Positions 27,322 through 35,751 of a stretch of 64,000 nucleotides of DNA are shown in pieces. The position numbers and the translations under genes were made by a program. Source of the DNA: Fibrobacterota bacterium (GTDB taxonomy: Bacteria > Fibrobacterota > Fibrobacteria > UBA11236); the NCBI GenBank assembly GCA_028287505.1, contig JAQBPN010000076.1, positions 126,069-190,068 on the forward strand, read 5' to 3'. The notes under the pieces are model-generated. The model did not search any database. It worked only from the letters and a program-made list of their open reading frames with translations, and was not told the DNA's origin. The stretch's first letter is position 1; every line of letters begins with the position of its first letter.

Positions 27322-28647
27322 ATGCTAATGATCTCCAGTTCAAATATCCGTTCCTCGCTTGCCGCCCTCGCACTCGCAGCGGCCCTCTCGTCGGGCGTAC
27401 ATGCGGATGATGCCAAGATGACCTTCAGCGGAGCCGGCTGGACCCAGTTCGGCATGATCGTGAAGAGTCTCGATACCACCGAAAACAAGGTGTTGAACGG
27501 CAGAGGAATGCTCGGTACCGGCGCCCAGTTCGCCGTGGAGTACCGCGGTTCGGAAAAGATCGAAGTCAATGCCGGACTCGGGATGGGTTCCGGCCACAAC
27601 CTTGCCGTCCGCAAGGAGAATGGTTTCTACGCTCCGTTCGGAACGGGCGCTTACGTGGCCGCGGCCAACGTAAAGTATTCCTTCTGGAACGAAGACGCCA
27701 AGAACCTGTTTTTCAAAATCGGCCTGTTCCCGTATGACTATGCGCCGGACGCCCAGAATCTGGGTCTCTACCTCCTGCGCGGCCCGGTCTATCCCGGCTT
27801 CCTGATGTCCGGTTTCGAAACCAAAGAGGTGTTGCCCGTCGCCAATATGCTGGGATTCCAGTTCCATCATCAGACCGGGTTCTTCGAACAGGATCTGCTC
27901 TTCTCCTTCGACAGCGATTGGTTCCCCTACTGGGACATCTCCCCGGCCTATATCGCCAAGGTCCATGCCGGCTCGGCTTTGACCATCGGCGCAGGCGTCA
28001 ATCTCTATCACTGGATCCCGGTCGACAAGAAGCTGACCTCCGAGAAGATCAATGAGGTTGCCTACATCGATACGGCCACGAATGATACGACTTACATTTC
28101 CTTCAAGGGCACCAAGCTCATGGGCAATTTCAGCTTCGACCCCAAGGCCCTGTTCGGCTATTCCGGGGACGGCCTGCTCGGGGCTGAGGACCTGAAACTG
28201 TACGGCGAAGTGGCCGTGATCGGTCTCGACAAGGACAAGGCGCATAACGCCTTGTACGGCACGATTTCCAAGCGCATGCCGATGATGGTCGGATTCAACC
28301 TGCCCGCTTTCAAAATCCTGGATCGGCTGAACGTGGAAGTGGAATATTACCAGGCTCCCTGGGTGGATGACCCTTCCATCTACAACCACACTTCCGGTCC
28401 CCAGGTCACGCCGATCCCGAAGATCAGCGCGCTGGATACGAACAATACCAAGGACAACCTGAAGTGGTCCATCTACGGTTCCCGCGTGATTGCGAACCAT
28501 GTCAAGCTCAGCGTCCAGGCCGCCAGTGATCATTCCCGTCCGGGTCTGTTCCAGGGATACGGGGACAACAATCCTCCCATCAACCATGTTCCGTACTTCT
28601 CGCCGAGCGAGTGGTACTGGTCGACCAAGATCGCCTACTTCTTCTAG
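27322..28647 (+). CDS. Outer-membrane beta-barrel paralogue, type C, cassette 1
   Basis: The 441-residue protein has a signal peptide (about 1-29, VHA-DD), then TFSGAGWTQFGMI, PDAQNLGLYLLRGPVYPGFL, MSGFETKEVLPVANMLGF, GTKLMGNFSFDPKALFG, RMPMMVGFNLPAF and a terminal STKIAYFF. The type C hallmark shared with 33094-34524 is GLDKDKAHNALYG before the RMP motif. The ATG has a good GAGGAG site 15 nt after the previous stop. A hairpin terminator follows at 28687, ending cassette 1. Confidence 0.72.
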   Translation: MLMISSSNIRSSLAALALAAALSSGVHADDAKMTFSGAGWTQFGMIVKSLDTTENKVLNGRGMLGTGAQFAVEYRGSEKIEVNAGLGMGSGHNLAVRKENGFYAPFGTGAYVAAANVKYSFWNEDAKNLFFKIGLFPYDYAPDAQNLGLYLLRGPVYPGFLMSGFETKEVLPVANMLGFQFHHQTGFFEQDLLFSFDSDWFPYWDISPAYIAKVHAGSALTIGAGVNLYHWIPVDKKLTSEKINEVAYIDTATNDTTYISFKGTKLMGNFSFDPKALFGYSGDGLLGAEDLKLYGEVAVIGLDKDKAHNALYGTISKRMPMMVGFNLPAFKILDRLNVEVEYYQAPWVDDPSIYNHTSGPQVTPIPKISALDTNNTKDNLKWSIYGSRVIANHVKLSVQAASDHSRPGLFQGYGDNNPPINHVPYFSPSEWYWSTKIAYFF

Positions 28648-28686
28648 GCTCCGCCTTTTCCAAACCCGATCCTGACCTGATTGTCG

Positions 28687-28716
28687 CGCCTCCCTTCCCC
28701 GGGAGGCGTATTCGTT
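28687..28716 (+). terminator. Intrinsic terminator ending cassette 1
   Basis: Perfect 8-bp stem CGCCTCCC/GGGAGGCG with a 6-nt loop (28687-28708), followed by TATTCGTTT. It lies 40 nt after the stop of the type C gene. Confidence 0.65.
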
Positions 28717-28853
28717 TCCGGGCGCTCGATCGCCCTTCTCTTCCGGGTCCCCTTGGGAAAAAGCTTCTTGGGTTTTCTACGGATTTAGGCGGGTTCCGGG
28801 ATCAGGGTGTTGGATAGTTTGATCGCTTTATGGCATTAATACGTCCAAACGCC

Positions 28854-28881
28854 TTGACTCCCCAGAGCGGTGGATTACATT
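28854..28881 (+). promoter_or_regulatory. Candidate sigma-70-type promoter of cassette 2
   Basis: TTGACT (28854-28859) and TACATT (28876-28881) are separated by 16 nt, with a predicted leader of about 55 nt before the DUF1080 start at 28944. This matches five and four positions of the consensus hexamers respectively. Confidence 0.4.
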
Positions 28882-28943
28882 CAATTATGTCTTCGGCGGA
28901 TTCGAGCCGGGGGAATCTGTTGGGATTTTCAGGAGGTAAGTCT

Positions 28944-30074
28944 ATGGTGGGAGTGAAGTTTTTTGCCTTGGCTTCGGCCCTGAGCGCGGTCGCGGTTTTC
29001 GCCCAGCCAGGCGCCGTTCCCACGACTACGGAAGCACCCTGCCAGGAGACCGCGGGAACGGACGAAGTCAGCATTCCCATGGATTCGGGATTCGTCGGCA
29101 TTTTCAACGGAACCGATTTGAAGGGCTGGTGGAACAATTGCCACGGTGAAGACGCGAACCACAGCAACACCACCAAGGGCGGCATCTACAAAGCGGACCC
29201 GACCCTCCACGCCATCTATACCCAGCAACGCGCCACCACGCCGGGCGGATCCGCCCTCTGCACCAACAAGAAATACGGGAACCAGGAAATCATCGTCGAG
29301 TATTGGGCCGATTTCGGAAATGACGCGGGCATTTACCATCGCACCACGGAGAAGGTCCTGGCCTATCAGACCGTGCTCGACTACAAGCCCGACAATTGCA
29401 TCGGCGGAAGCTATCCCCAGGAAATGGAAAACGCGGGCAATCCGTTCTACAATTGCTCCTACAAGTTCGGCGCCTCCGAGACCGCGCCTTTTTCCGGAAC
29501 CCAGGGAAACGCCGGCATCGCCAACAAGGCCACCCTGGTCCAGGCGGACATGTATGATCCCAACGGCTGGAACGAATTGCGGACGAAAGTCTGGGGCAAT
29601 CCCCCGCATCACCAGGCTTGGATGCGGAAGCTCGGCGGCGCGAAGTGGATCCAGACCTTGGATGTCACCTGGCCGGGATACTACCTCACCCCAATCCCTA
29701 CGGCCACGGGCTATACGGCTTTGCAGGTCCATGGCAACGGATACTGGAACAAGACCATCCTGGGCGACTGGTACCGCAATATCCGCGTCCGCGAGTTGGA
29801 CGCCAATGGTAATCCCATCCCGCCGACCACTTCCCTGAAGCCGCGCTTGAACCCGGGCGTGAAGGTTTCCCTGACCTCGGCCGGACTTGCAGGCTGGCTG
29901 GACCGGGACTATGCCGTCAAGGTGACGGACGTGAACGGAAAACTTTTCGAAGCCTTCCCGGCCCATTCCGGAAATTTCACGCACTCATTTTCCAAGGGTT
30001 CTCCCCGCGGGATAACGTTCGTCCATCTGATTGCGGGAGCCCAGAGCCGGGTCATCCGCGCCGTTCCCCTCTGA
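28944..30074 (+). CDS. Secreted DUF1080 (3-keto-disaccharide hydrolase-like) protein, cassette copy 2
   Basis: The 376-residue paralogue of 23118-24353. Signal peptide about 1-21 (VAVFAQ), DUF1080 domain about 40-295 with IFNGTDLKGWWNNC, IIVEYWADFGNDAGIYHRT, AYQTVLDYKPDN, NGWNELRTKVWG and GYTALQVHGNGYWNKT, then a C-terminal beta domain (YAVKVTDVNGKLFEAFP) like that of copy 1. It shares the NDAG-x-x-x-RT and YRNIR motifs with copy 1 but is clearly diverged. The start at 28944 has a near-perfect AGGAGGT site; the longer frame from 28830 is rejected. The stop is separated by one base from the GTG of the type A barrel, so they are translationally coupled, unlike copy 1. Confidence 0.82.
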   Translation: MVGVKFFALASALSAVAVFAQPGAVPTTTEAPCQETAGTDEVSIPMDSGFVGIFNGTDLKGWWNNCHGEDANHSNTTKGGIYKADPTLHAIYTQQRATTPGGSALCTNKKYGNQEIIVEYWADFGNDAGIYHRTTEKVLAYQTVLDYKPDNCIGGSYPQEMENAGNPFYNCSYKFGASETAPFSGTQGNAGIANKATLVQADMYDPNGWNELRTKVWGNPPHHQAWMRKLGGAKWIQTLDVTWPGYYLTPIPTATGYTALQVHGNGYWNKTILGDWYRNIRVRELDANGNPIPPTTSLKPRLNPGVKVSLTSAGLAGWLDRDYAVKVTDVNGKLFEAFPAHSGNFTHSFSKGSPRGITFVHLIAGAQSRVIRAVPL

Positions 30075-30075
30075 C

Positions 30076-31620
30076 GTGGATTTGAGATTCCCCACATATT
30101 GCCTTGCCGCCGCACTCGCGGCCGTGTCCGTGTTCGCGACGGATGTCGCCTACCGCATCAGCGGACAGGGTTGGGCGGAATACGGACGGGTCGCCCATGC
30201 CACCGACACCTTGTTGGTGAACATGAACGGGAACGCCCTGCAAAGCGCGGGCGCGCAATTCACGGCTTATGCGGACATCGGCGAGAATTGGGAAGGAGCC
30301 TTCGGCATCGGCGGGTTCCAGGTCCATCACATGCAAGGCGGAAGCGGCGTGTCCTCCCGCAGCATGCAGTTCTATTTCAGGAATTTCATCACCGAGTCCC
30401 GCATGACCTATTTCCGCGGCGGGAAGGCGGACCCGGCCTTCAGCCTCACCTTCGGCAACTTCAACTACAACTACAACCCCGATATCAAGAACCTGGGCCT
30501 CTACCTGTTCCGGGGAACCGTCTATCCGGGATTCCTGGTATCGGGATTCATGGACCCGGCCGTGGACGATACCAAAGGAGACATCCTTGGCCTGAAGGCG
30601 CATAACCGCTTCGGGAACCTGAGCAACGATTTGATCTTCGCGAATGAACGTCAGTTCCCGCCCACCTTCGATTGGTCTCTGGGAGACGTCCTCAAATACC
30701 GGCCCATCGAAGGCGTGGAAGTGGGGGCCGGTTTCAATCTGTACCGGATCCTTTCCGCCAACGGGGAGTTGACCACGCCGGACAATGCGGATTATTACTC
30801 CCAGGATTCCATCGCCACGGCCAACGGCGGAAGCCCATACGATCATGATTACACGGAAGGGATCATCGATACCCTGAGGAATGCCCAAGGGCAGCCCGTG
30901 ATCGACAGCGCGACCCTGCTGCCCCGTCTCCATTACGTTCCCACCGTCACTTATACCCACCAAGGCATCAAGCTGATGGGCATGGCAAGTTTCGATCCGA
31001 AAAAGGTGTTCGGCTTCGGAGCGGGTCTCGGCGCAGAGGATCTGAAGCTGTACGCGGAGTGCGCCCTCATCGGAGTGAAGAACTACGGAAACGTCTATTC
31101 CGATCGCTCTCAGCGCATCCCCGTGGTGGTGGGTGTGAACCTGCCCGCGTTCAAGTGGCTGGACGTGGTTTCCCTGGAGGTGGAATATTACGGGGCGCGC
31201 TACCGCAACAACATTTCCAAATTGACCCAGCGGAAATATTCCGACCTGCCGTCGCCGATTCCGGTCTCCTACAACACCTATGATCCCATCAGCAGCAAGG
31301 GCGTCGATCCCGTCACCGGCCGCTTGCTGAAGGACAGCACGGATGCGGCAGGAAATCCCATCAAGGTGCCGGGCGATGTCCAGATCCGGGGCACCGCGCT
31401 CGACATCGAGCACCTGACGCAAGACGATTGGAAATGGTCCTTGTTCTTCCAGAAGACTTTGCGCCAGCATATCCGCTTCTCGGGCCAGATCGCCAACGAT
31501 CATTTCCGGCCCCAGCCGACGCATACCCTGTATTCGGATCTCGACGGGACCGGCGCCACCGAACTCTCTTCTTCCATGAAGGACTGGTATTTCATGTGCC
31601 GGTTGGGGTATTTCTTTTGA
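30076..31620 (+). CDS. Outer-membrane beta-barrel paralogue, type A, cassette 2
   Basis: The 514-residue protein starts at a GTG one base after the DUF1080 stop (TGACGTG) and has a signal peptide about 1-22 (VSVFATD). Family motifs: ISGQGWAEYGRV, NALQSAGAQFTAYADI, NPDIKNLGLYLFRGTVYPG, GAGFNLYRIL, RIPVVVGVNLPAF, VSLEVEYYGARYRNN and terminal CRLGYFF. It is the type A partner of 24500-25945 (shared NALQS-x-G, NERQFPPTFDWSL/NEREIPPTLDWSL, RGTALD). It carries longer loops than A1 between the YRIL and GIKLMG segments (about 250-300) and before the RGTALD segment (about 410-435), the places expected to face outside. Confidence 0.72.
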   Translation: MDLRFPTYCLAAALAAVSVFATDVAYRISGQGWAEYGRVAHATDTLLVNMNGNALQSAGAQFTAYADIGENWEGAFGIGGFQVHHMQGGSGVSSRSMQFYFRNFITESRMTYFRGGKADPAFSLTFGNFNYNYNPDIKNLGLYLFRGTVYPGFLVSGFMDPAVDDTKGDILGLKAHNRFGNLSNDLIFANERQFPPTFDWSLGDVLKYRPIEGVEVGAGFNLYRILSANGELTTPDNADYYSQDSIATANGGSPYDHDYTEGIIDTLRNAQGQPVIDSATLLPRLHYVPTVTYTHQGIKLMGMASFDPKKVFGFGAGLGAEDLKLYAECALIGVKNYGNVYSDRSQRIPVVVGVNLPAFKWLDVVSLEVEYYGARYRNNISKLTQRKYSDLPSPIPVSYNTYDPISSKGVDPVTGRLLKDSTDAAGNPIKVPGDVQIRGTALDIEHLTQDDWKWSLFFQKTLRQHIRFSGQIANDHFRPQPTHTLYSDLDGTGATELSSSMKDWYFMCRLGYFF

Positions 31621-33059
31621 TCGCCGCGACCCCGATCCGCAGGTTCCCTTCCGTCGCGGTCCTGGCCGCGTGCGGTGCGCTGGCCTTCTGCTCCATCTCC
31701 GCCGCATTCGCCGAAGAAGGCTTGAAGATCCAATACCACGGAGCCGGCTGGGTCCAGGGCGGCCGCATCGAACGGCAGACGGATACGCTTTCCGATCAGG
31801 GCGGCCAGAACTTCAACGACAATTGGACGCAGAATTCCGGCGGACAGATCACGGCCGTGGCGGATCTGGGCGGCGGTTGGGAAGGCGGATTGGGCCTGGG
31901 CGCCATCCAGAGCCCGCTGTGGTATCGCGGTTCCCGCAGATTCGACAAGGTGCCGCCGCTGACCTGGTCCCCTTACGTGACCGAAGCGCGCCTGACCTAT
32001 ACCGTGGGAGACTACGCGCATCCGGCCTTGCAGGTGACGGCCGGTTCCTTCCATTTCAACTACAACCCGGACGTGAAGAATCTGGGACTCTATCTGATGC
32101 GCGGACTGGTCTATCCCGGCATTGTCGTCTCCGGATTCGAAACCAAGGACGTGCTGCCCATCGCCAACGTGTTCGGCCTGGACGTCCGCCATGAATACGG
32201 GGGATACCGCGGCGATTTCCTGGTGAATTCGGAAACCGATATCAATCCCTATTTCGACCTCTCTTTCGCGTACGTGTTCAGCTATCGCTTCCTGGGCGCC
32301 ATCGAGGTGGGGGCCGGGGCGAATTGGTATCGGGCGGTGGCGCAGAAGCCGGAAATCACCAGTCCGACCAAGGATTGCGCGAGCAAAGGCACCACCAGCG
32401 TGGTGGGCGTGAACGGCGGGGACGCGGAGCTCTGCTATATCCTGGACACCAGCTACGTGGCCGGGCCCGCGGGCGCCGATTCGGCGGTGGTGGACACGAT
32501 CACCGGGTCCCTCTCGGGAATCAAACTGATGGGCAGGATGTCGGTGGATCCCAAGGTGTTGTTCGGGATCGGCGGTCCTTTCGGACCCAAGGATCTGATC
32601 GTGTACACGGAAGCGGCGGTATTGGGCTTGAAGGATTATCCGAAATACTACGCCGAGATCGGCCGGCGCATCCCCGTCATGGTGGGGATCAACCTTCCCG
32701 CCTTCGGATTCCTGGACGAGCTGAGCCTGGAGGCGGAATACTACGCGAACCGTAACATGGCGGATTACCAAAAGGAACTGGACGACAATTCCTGGGTCCC
32801 TCGGCCCAGGGCCTACAACAACGTGACGTTCGACAGCACCGGCGTGAGGAACGGATTCACGCGCACGGATACCCGCAGCGACAATTGGAAATGGTCCCTG
32901 TACGGGGACAAGGTCATCGCCGGTCATCTCAAGCTTTCCGCCCAGGTCGCGAACGATCATCTGCGCACGGGCGGGTTCTACCTGAGACGGTCGCAGACGG
33001 AAGTCCTGAGCGATACGTTCGACTGGTATTGGACCTTCAAGGTCGCGTACTACTTCTAG
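31617..33059 (+). CDS. Outer-membrane beta-barrel paralogue, type B, cassette 2
   Basis: The 480-residue product is predicted to start at a TTG overlapping the previous stop as TTGA; this yields a signal peptide MIAATPIRRFPSVAVLAACG followed by an Ala-rich cleavage site near AAFA. Family motifs: QYHGAGWVQGGRIE, GGQITAVADLGGGWEGG, NPDVKNLGLYLMRGLVYPG, SGFETKDVLPIANVFGL, GAGANWYRAV, RRIPVMVGINLPAF and terminal FKVAYYF. It is the type B partner of 25975-27306. The longer frame from 31428 lies inside the preceding gene and is rejected. Confidence 0.7.
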   Translation: MIAATPIRRFPSVAVLAACGALAFCSISAAFAEEGLKIQYHGAGWVQGGRIERQTDTLSDQGGQNFNDNWTQNSGGQITAVADLGGGWEGGLGLGAIQSPLWYRGSRRFDKVPPLTWSPYVTEARLTYTVGDYAHPALQVTAGSFHFNYNPDVKNLGLYLMRGLVYPGIVVSGFETKDVLPIANVFGLDVRHEYGGYRGDFLVNSETDINPYFDLSFAYVFSYRFLGAIEVGAGANWYRAVAQKPEITSPTKDCASKGTTSVVGVNGGDAELCYILDTSYVAGPAGADSAVVDTITGSLSGIKLMGRMSVDPKVLFGIGGPFGPKDLIVYTEAAVLGLKDYPKYYAEIGRRIPVMVGINLPAFGFLDELSLEAEYYANRNMADYQKELDDNSWVPRPRAYNNVTFDSTGVRNGFTRTDTRSDNWKWSLYGDKVIAGHLKLSAQVANDHLRTGGFYLRRSQTEVLSDTFDWYWTFKVAYYF

Positions 33060-33093
33060 GATGGCCGGAGCGATTGTGGAACGGAATGGAATC

Positions 33094-34524
33094 ATGAAGC
33101 ACCTGAACGCGATCCGGAAGGCCGTCGCTTTGGTGGCCGCCTTGGCTGCTTCGGCCGCAACGGCCGCTTCGGCCGCAACGGCCGCTTCGGCCGCAACGGC
33201 TGCTTCAGCCTCCGAGCCGGGAGCTTTGGACTTCAGCGGCGTAGGATGGGTGCAATACGGGCAGGTGGGGAACAGCAGCGATACCATCCCCAACAATTAC
33301 AACGGCAATCCCATGCAGAATTCCGGCGCTCAGATTTCCCTGAATGCCAGGATCAACGACAGGATGTCCGGCGCGGTGGGATTGGGCGTATACGAGGGGC
33401 ATGCCTTGGCCGGCCAGATTGAATCGGGCGGGCGCGTCGCGGTCTCCGCCAGTCCCTACATCGCCGCGGCCAATTTCACGTACCGGATCGGGGAAGAGGA
33501 AAGCCCCCTGCTCCAGGTGCGGGGCGGCCTGTTCCATTACAATTACGATCCCAACGTCAAGGATCTGGGCCTCTATCTGTTGCGCGGTTCGGTCTATCCC
33601 GGATTCCTCATGTCCGGCTTCGAGACCGCCGACGTGGTGCCGCTCGCCAACGTCCTGGGCTTGTGGGTGCGCAATACCTCCGGCATCCTGACCAGCGATC
33701 TGGTCGTAAACTGCGAAACGCAGTTGAAGCCTTATTTCGATCTGTCCGTCGCCTATATCGGCCGGGCCAAGCTGACGAGCTTCCTGAGCGTGGGAGCGGG
33801 AGTGAATTTCTACCGGTTGATCGCGAGCGACGGCAAGACCAGCCATGATCCTTTCGATCCGATCATCGAGAAGCCCGACGCGGACGTGAAGAATCCCTTC
33901 CAGCGGGAATTCATCTACGTGGACACGGTGCGGGCGGCCCAAGGCGCCACCCCCGCCGTGGTCGACACCACCTTCTTCGGGTTCGACGGCACCAAGCTGA
34001 TGGCCGATTTCGAATTCGACCCCAAGCCCCTGTTCGGCGCGCCCGGGATCCTGGGTCCCGAGGATCTGAAATTCTACGGCGAGGCCGCCGTGATGGGCCT
34101 CGATTTCGACAAGGCCCACAAGGCCGTCTACGGCGGCCTGGCCAACCGGATGCCGATCATGGCGGGTTTCAATTTCCCCGCCTTCGGATACCTGGATCAC
34201 CTTTCCCTGGAAGCGGAATGGTACGGCGCGAAATTCCGGGATGACACCTGGCGCATGCAGCCGGAAATCGATCGTCCCGAATCCCCGATCCCTTACGTGC
34301 GTCCCGAAGAGGATCCGAACCACCCGAAGGTGTATTCCCGGGACGATATCAAGTGGGCCTTGCACGCCGCCAAGACCATCCAGGGCCATTTCAAGATCAG
34401 CGGCCAGCTGGCCAATGACCATTTCCGTCCTTACGGGATCTCGGGCGCCAATCCCACCTATGAAGTGGCGATGTCCACGCCCAAGGATTGGTATTGGATG
34501 GCCAAGATCGCCTATTTCTTCTGA
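33094..34524 (+). CDS. Outer-membrane beta-barrel paralogue, type C, cassette 2
   Basis: The 476-residue protein shows DFSGVGWVQYGQV, NSGAQISLNARI, PNVKDLGLYLLRGSVYPGFL, GAGVNFYRLIA, GTKLMADFEFDPKPLFG, GLDFDKAHKAVYGG, RMPIMAGFNFPAF and terminal AKIAYFF, pairing it with type C gene 27322-28647. The signal peptide contains three direct copies of an 18-bp repeat (SAATAA residues). The start at 33094 gives the more usual signal peptide (MKHLNAIRK); an ATG at 33061, one base after the previous stop, is an alternative. It is the last gene of cassette 2; no clear terminator separates it from ribD. Confidence 0.72.
   Translation: MKHLNAIRKAVALVAALAASAATAASAATAASAATAASASEPGALDFSGVGWVQYGQVGNSSDTIPNNYNGNPMQNSGAQISLNARINDRMSGAVGLGVYEGHALAGQIESGGRVAVSASPYIAAANFTYRIGEEESPLLQVRGGLFHYNYDPNVKDLGLYLLRGSVYPGFLMSGFETADVVPLANVLGLWVRNTSGILTSDLVVNCETQLKPYFDLSVAYIGRAKLTSFLSVGAGVNFYRLIASDGKTSHDPFDPIIEKPDADVKNPFQREFIYVDTVRAAQGATPAVVDTTFFGFDGTKLMADFEFDPKPLFGAPGILGPEDLKFYGEAAVMGLDFDKAHKAVYGGLANRMPIMAGFNFPAFGYLDHLSLEAEWYGAKFRDDTWRMQPEIDRPESPIPYVRPEEDPNHPKVYSRDDIKWALHAAKTIQGHFKISGQLANDHFRPYGISGANPTYEVAMSTPKDWYWMAKIAYFF
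33148..33201 (+). repeat. Three tandem 18-bp repeats in a signal-peptide coding region
   Basis: GCTTCGGCCGCAACGGCC occurs at 33148-33165 and 33166-33183, with a one-base variant at 33184-33201. The unit is a multiple of three, so copy-number change would lengthen or shorten the hydrophobic core by six residues without a frameshift. Confidence 0.85.
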
Positions 34525-34570
34525 CATTTCCGCCTCCCTGGCCAAAATCCCCCTGCGTTATGATATTCAT

Positions 34571-34600
34571 CCGGTCGGCATCTCCCTGCCGGCGGACCGG
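34571..34600 (+). promoter_or_regulatory. Hairpin abutting the ribD start codon
   Basis: CCGGTC (34571-34576) pairs with GACCGG (34595-34600), and inside it GGCA (34577-34580) pairs with TGCC (34587-34590). It ends 2 nt before the ribD ATG, where a ribosome binding site should be, and no purine-rich site is visible. It could control translation of the riboflavin genes. It is too short to be an FMN riboswitch. Confidence 0.4.
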
Positions 34601-34602
34601 AC

Positions 34603-35706
34603 ATGAAAAAAACGCACGCTAGCAACCCCCGTTGGACGCCCACCGACAAACGCTTCATGGAACTGGCCTTCGCGGAAGCCCGCAAGGTCAAAGGCAAAAC
34701 CCTGCCCAACCCGCCCGTGGGCGCGGTGCTGGCCAAACGCGGCCTGGTTGAGGGAAAAGGCGGCACGCGGCCGGCCGGGCAGTCCCACGCGGAAATCGTC
34801 GCCCTGGATAAAGCCGGCGAAAAGGCGGAAGGCTCCACTCTCTACGTGACTCTGGAACCTTGCGGCCATCACGGCCGGACTCCTCCCTGCGTGGACGCCA
34901 TCATCAAGGCCGGAATCCGCAAAGTGGTCATCGCCATCCAGGACGCCAATCCCCTGGTGGGAGGCCAGGGCATCCGCGCCTTGCGCGACGCCGGGATTGA
35001 AGTGGCCGTGGGCCTGATGGAAGAAGAGGCGGCACTTTTCTATGAGGGCTTTTTCTACCGCATCACCCATGGCCGTCCGCTCATTCTTCTCAAGATCGCC
35101 CAAAGCCTGGATGGCCGGATAAACAGCCGCCCCGGGGTGGAGACCGCGATTACCGGCGAAGCGTCCCGGAAATGGACCCATGGTTTGAGATCCCTGGCGG
35201 ACGCGGTGGTGATCACCGGACGGACCTTGCGCGCGGACGATCCGGATTTGACGCCCCGGTTGGTGCAAGGACCGGCTCCCGAGGTTGTGGTCCTGAGCCG
35301 GCGCGGGCCATTCCCGGCCGAGGCCAAGATTTTTTCCAAGGATCGGAACGCCAAAACCCTGGTCCTGGGCGAATCCGGCGCGGGACTGCCGGCATGGGTG
35401 GAGCATGTGGCCGCCGAAGGTGCGCCTTCCGCTTCCGATCCGTTGGCCTCATTATTGGCCCTTTTCGACAAACGGGGCTACCATTCGGTGCTGATTGAAG
35501 GCGGACGGGAGCTTTGGACGCTTTTCCTGCAATCGGGAAAATGGGACAAGCTTTATGTCCTGACCGCGCCGCAGATATTCCCTGAAGGGGATAGATGGGA
35601 TACCGGACTGGCTCGGGACTGGGGAAAATCCCTCAAATTTCGTAATTTAACACCCTTCGGGAGTGATTTTCTGACGGAATTCGGACACTGTGAGCCCGAA
35701 GAGTAA
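34603..35706 (+). CDS. ribD: Bifunctional riboflavin deaminase/reductase
   Basis: Two consecutive steps of riboflavin synthesis: deamination of the pyrimidine ring, then NADPH-dependent side-chain reduction. The deaminase domain (about 12-155) has zinc and catalytic residues His62 and Glu64 in SHAEIVAL and Cys87 and Cys96 in EPCGHHGRTPPC. The reductase domain (about 160-365) contains KIAQSLDGRI, DAVVITGRTLRADDPDLTPR and LIEGGRELWTLFL. The 367-residue length is normal. It opens a rib operon in the order D-E-BA-H followed by nusB, a common bacterial order. Confidence 0.95.
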   Translation: MKKTHASNPRWTPTDKRFMELAFAEARKVKGKTLPNPPVGAVLAKRGLVEGKGGTRPAGQSHAEIVALDKAGEKAEGSTLYVTLEPCGHHGRTPPCVDAIIKAGIRKVVIAIQDANPLVGGQGIRALRDAGIEVAVGLMEEEAALFYEGFFYRITHGRPLILLKIAQSLDGRINSRPGVETAITGEASRKWTHGLRSLADAVVITGRTLRADDPDLTPRLVQGPAPEVVVLSRRGPFPAEAKIFSKDRNAKTLVLGESGAGLPAWVEHVAAEGAPSASDPLASLLALFDKRGYHSVLIEGGRELWTLFLQSGKWDKLYVLTAPQIFPEGDRWDTGLARDWGKSLKFRNLTPFGSDFLTEFGHCEPEE

Positions 35707-35751
35707 ACGTCTTGCTTCCCATTTTTTTTCGCTTGGAAGTTCAGGGGACCC

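Noticed and set aside
34525-34602. Possible FMN riboswitch upstream of ribD
   Set aside because: The gap is only 78 nt and lacks the conserved RFN sequence blocks; a simple hairpin is all that is visible.
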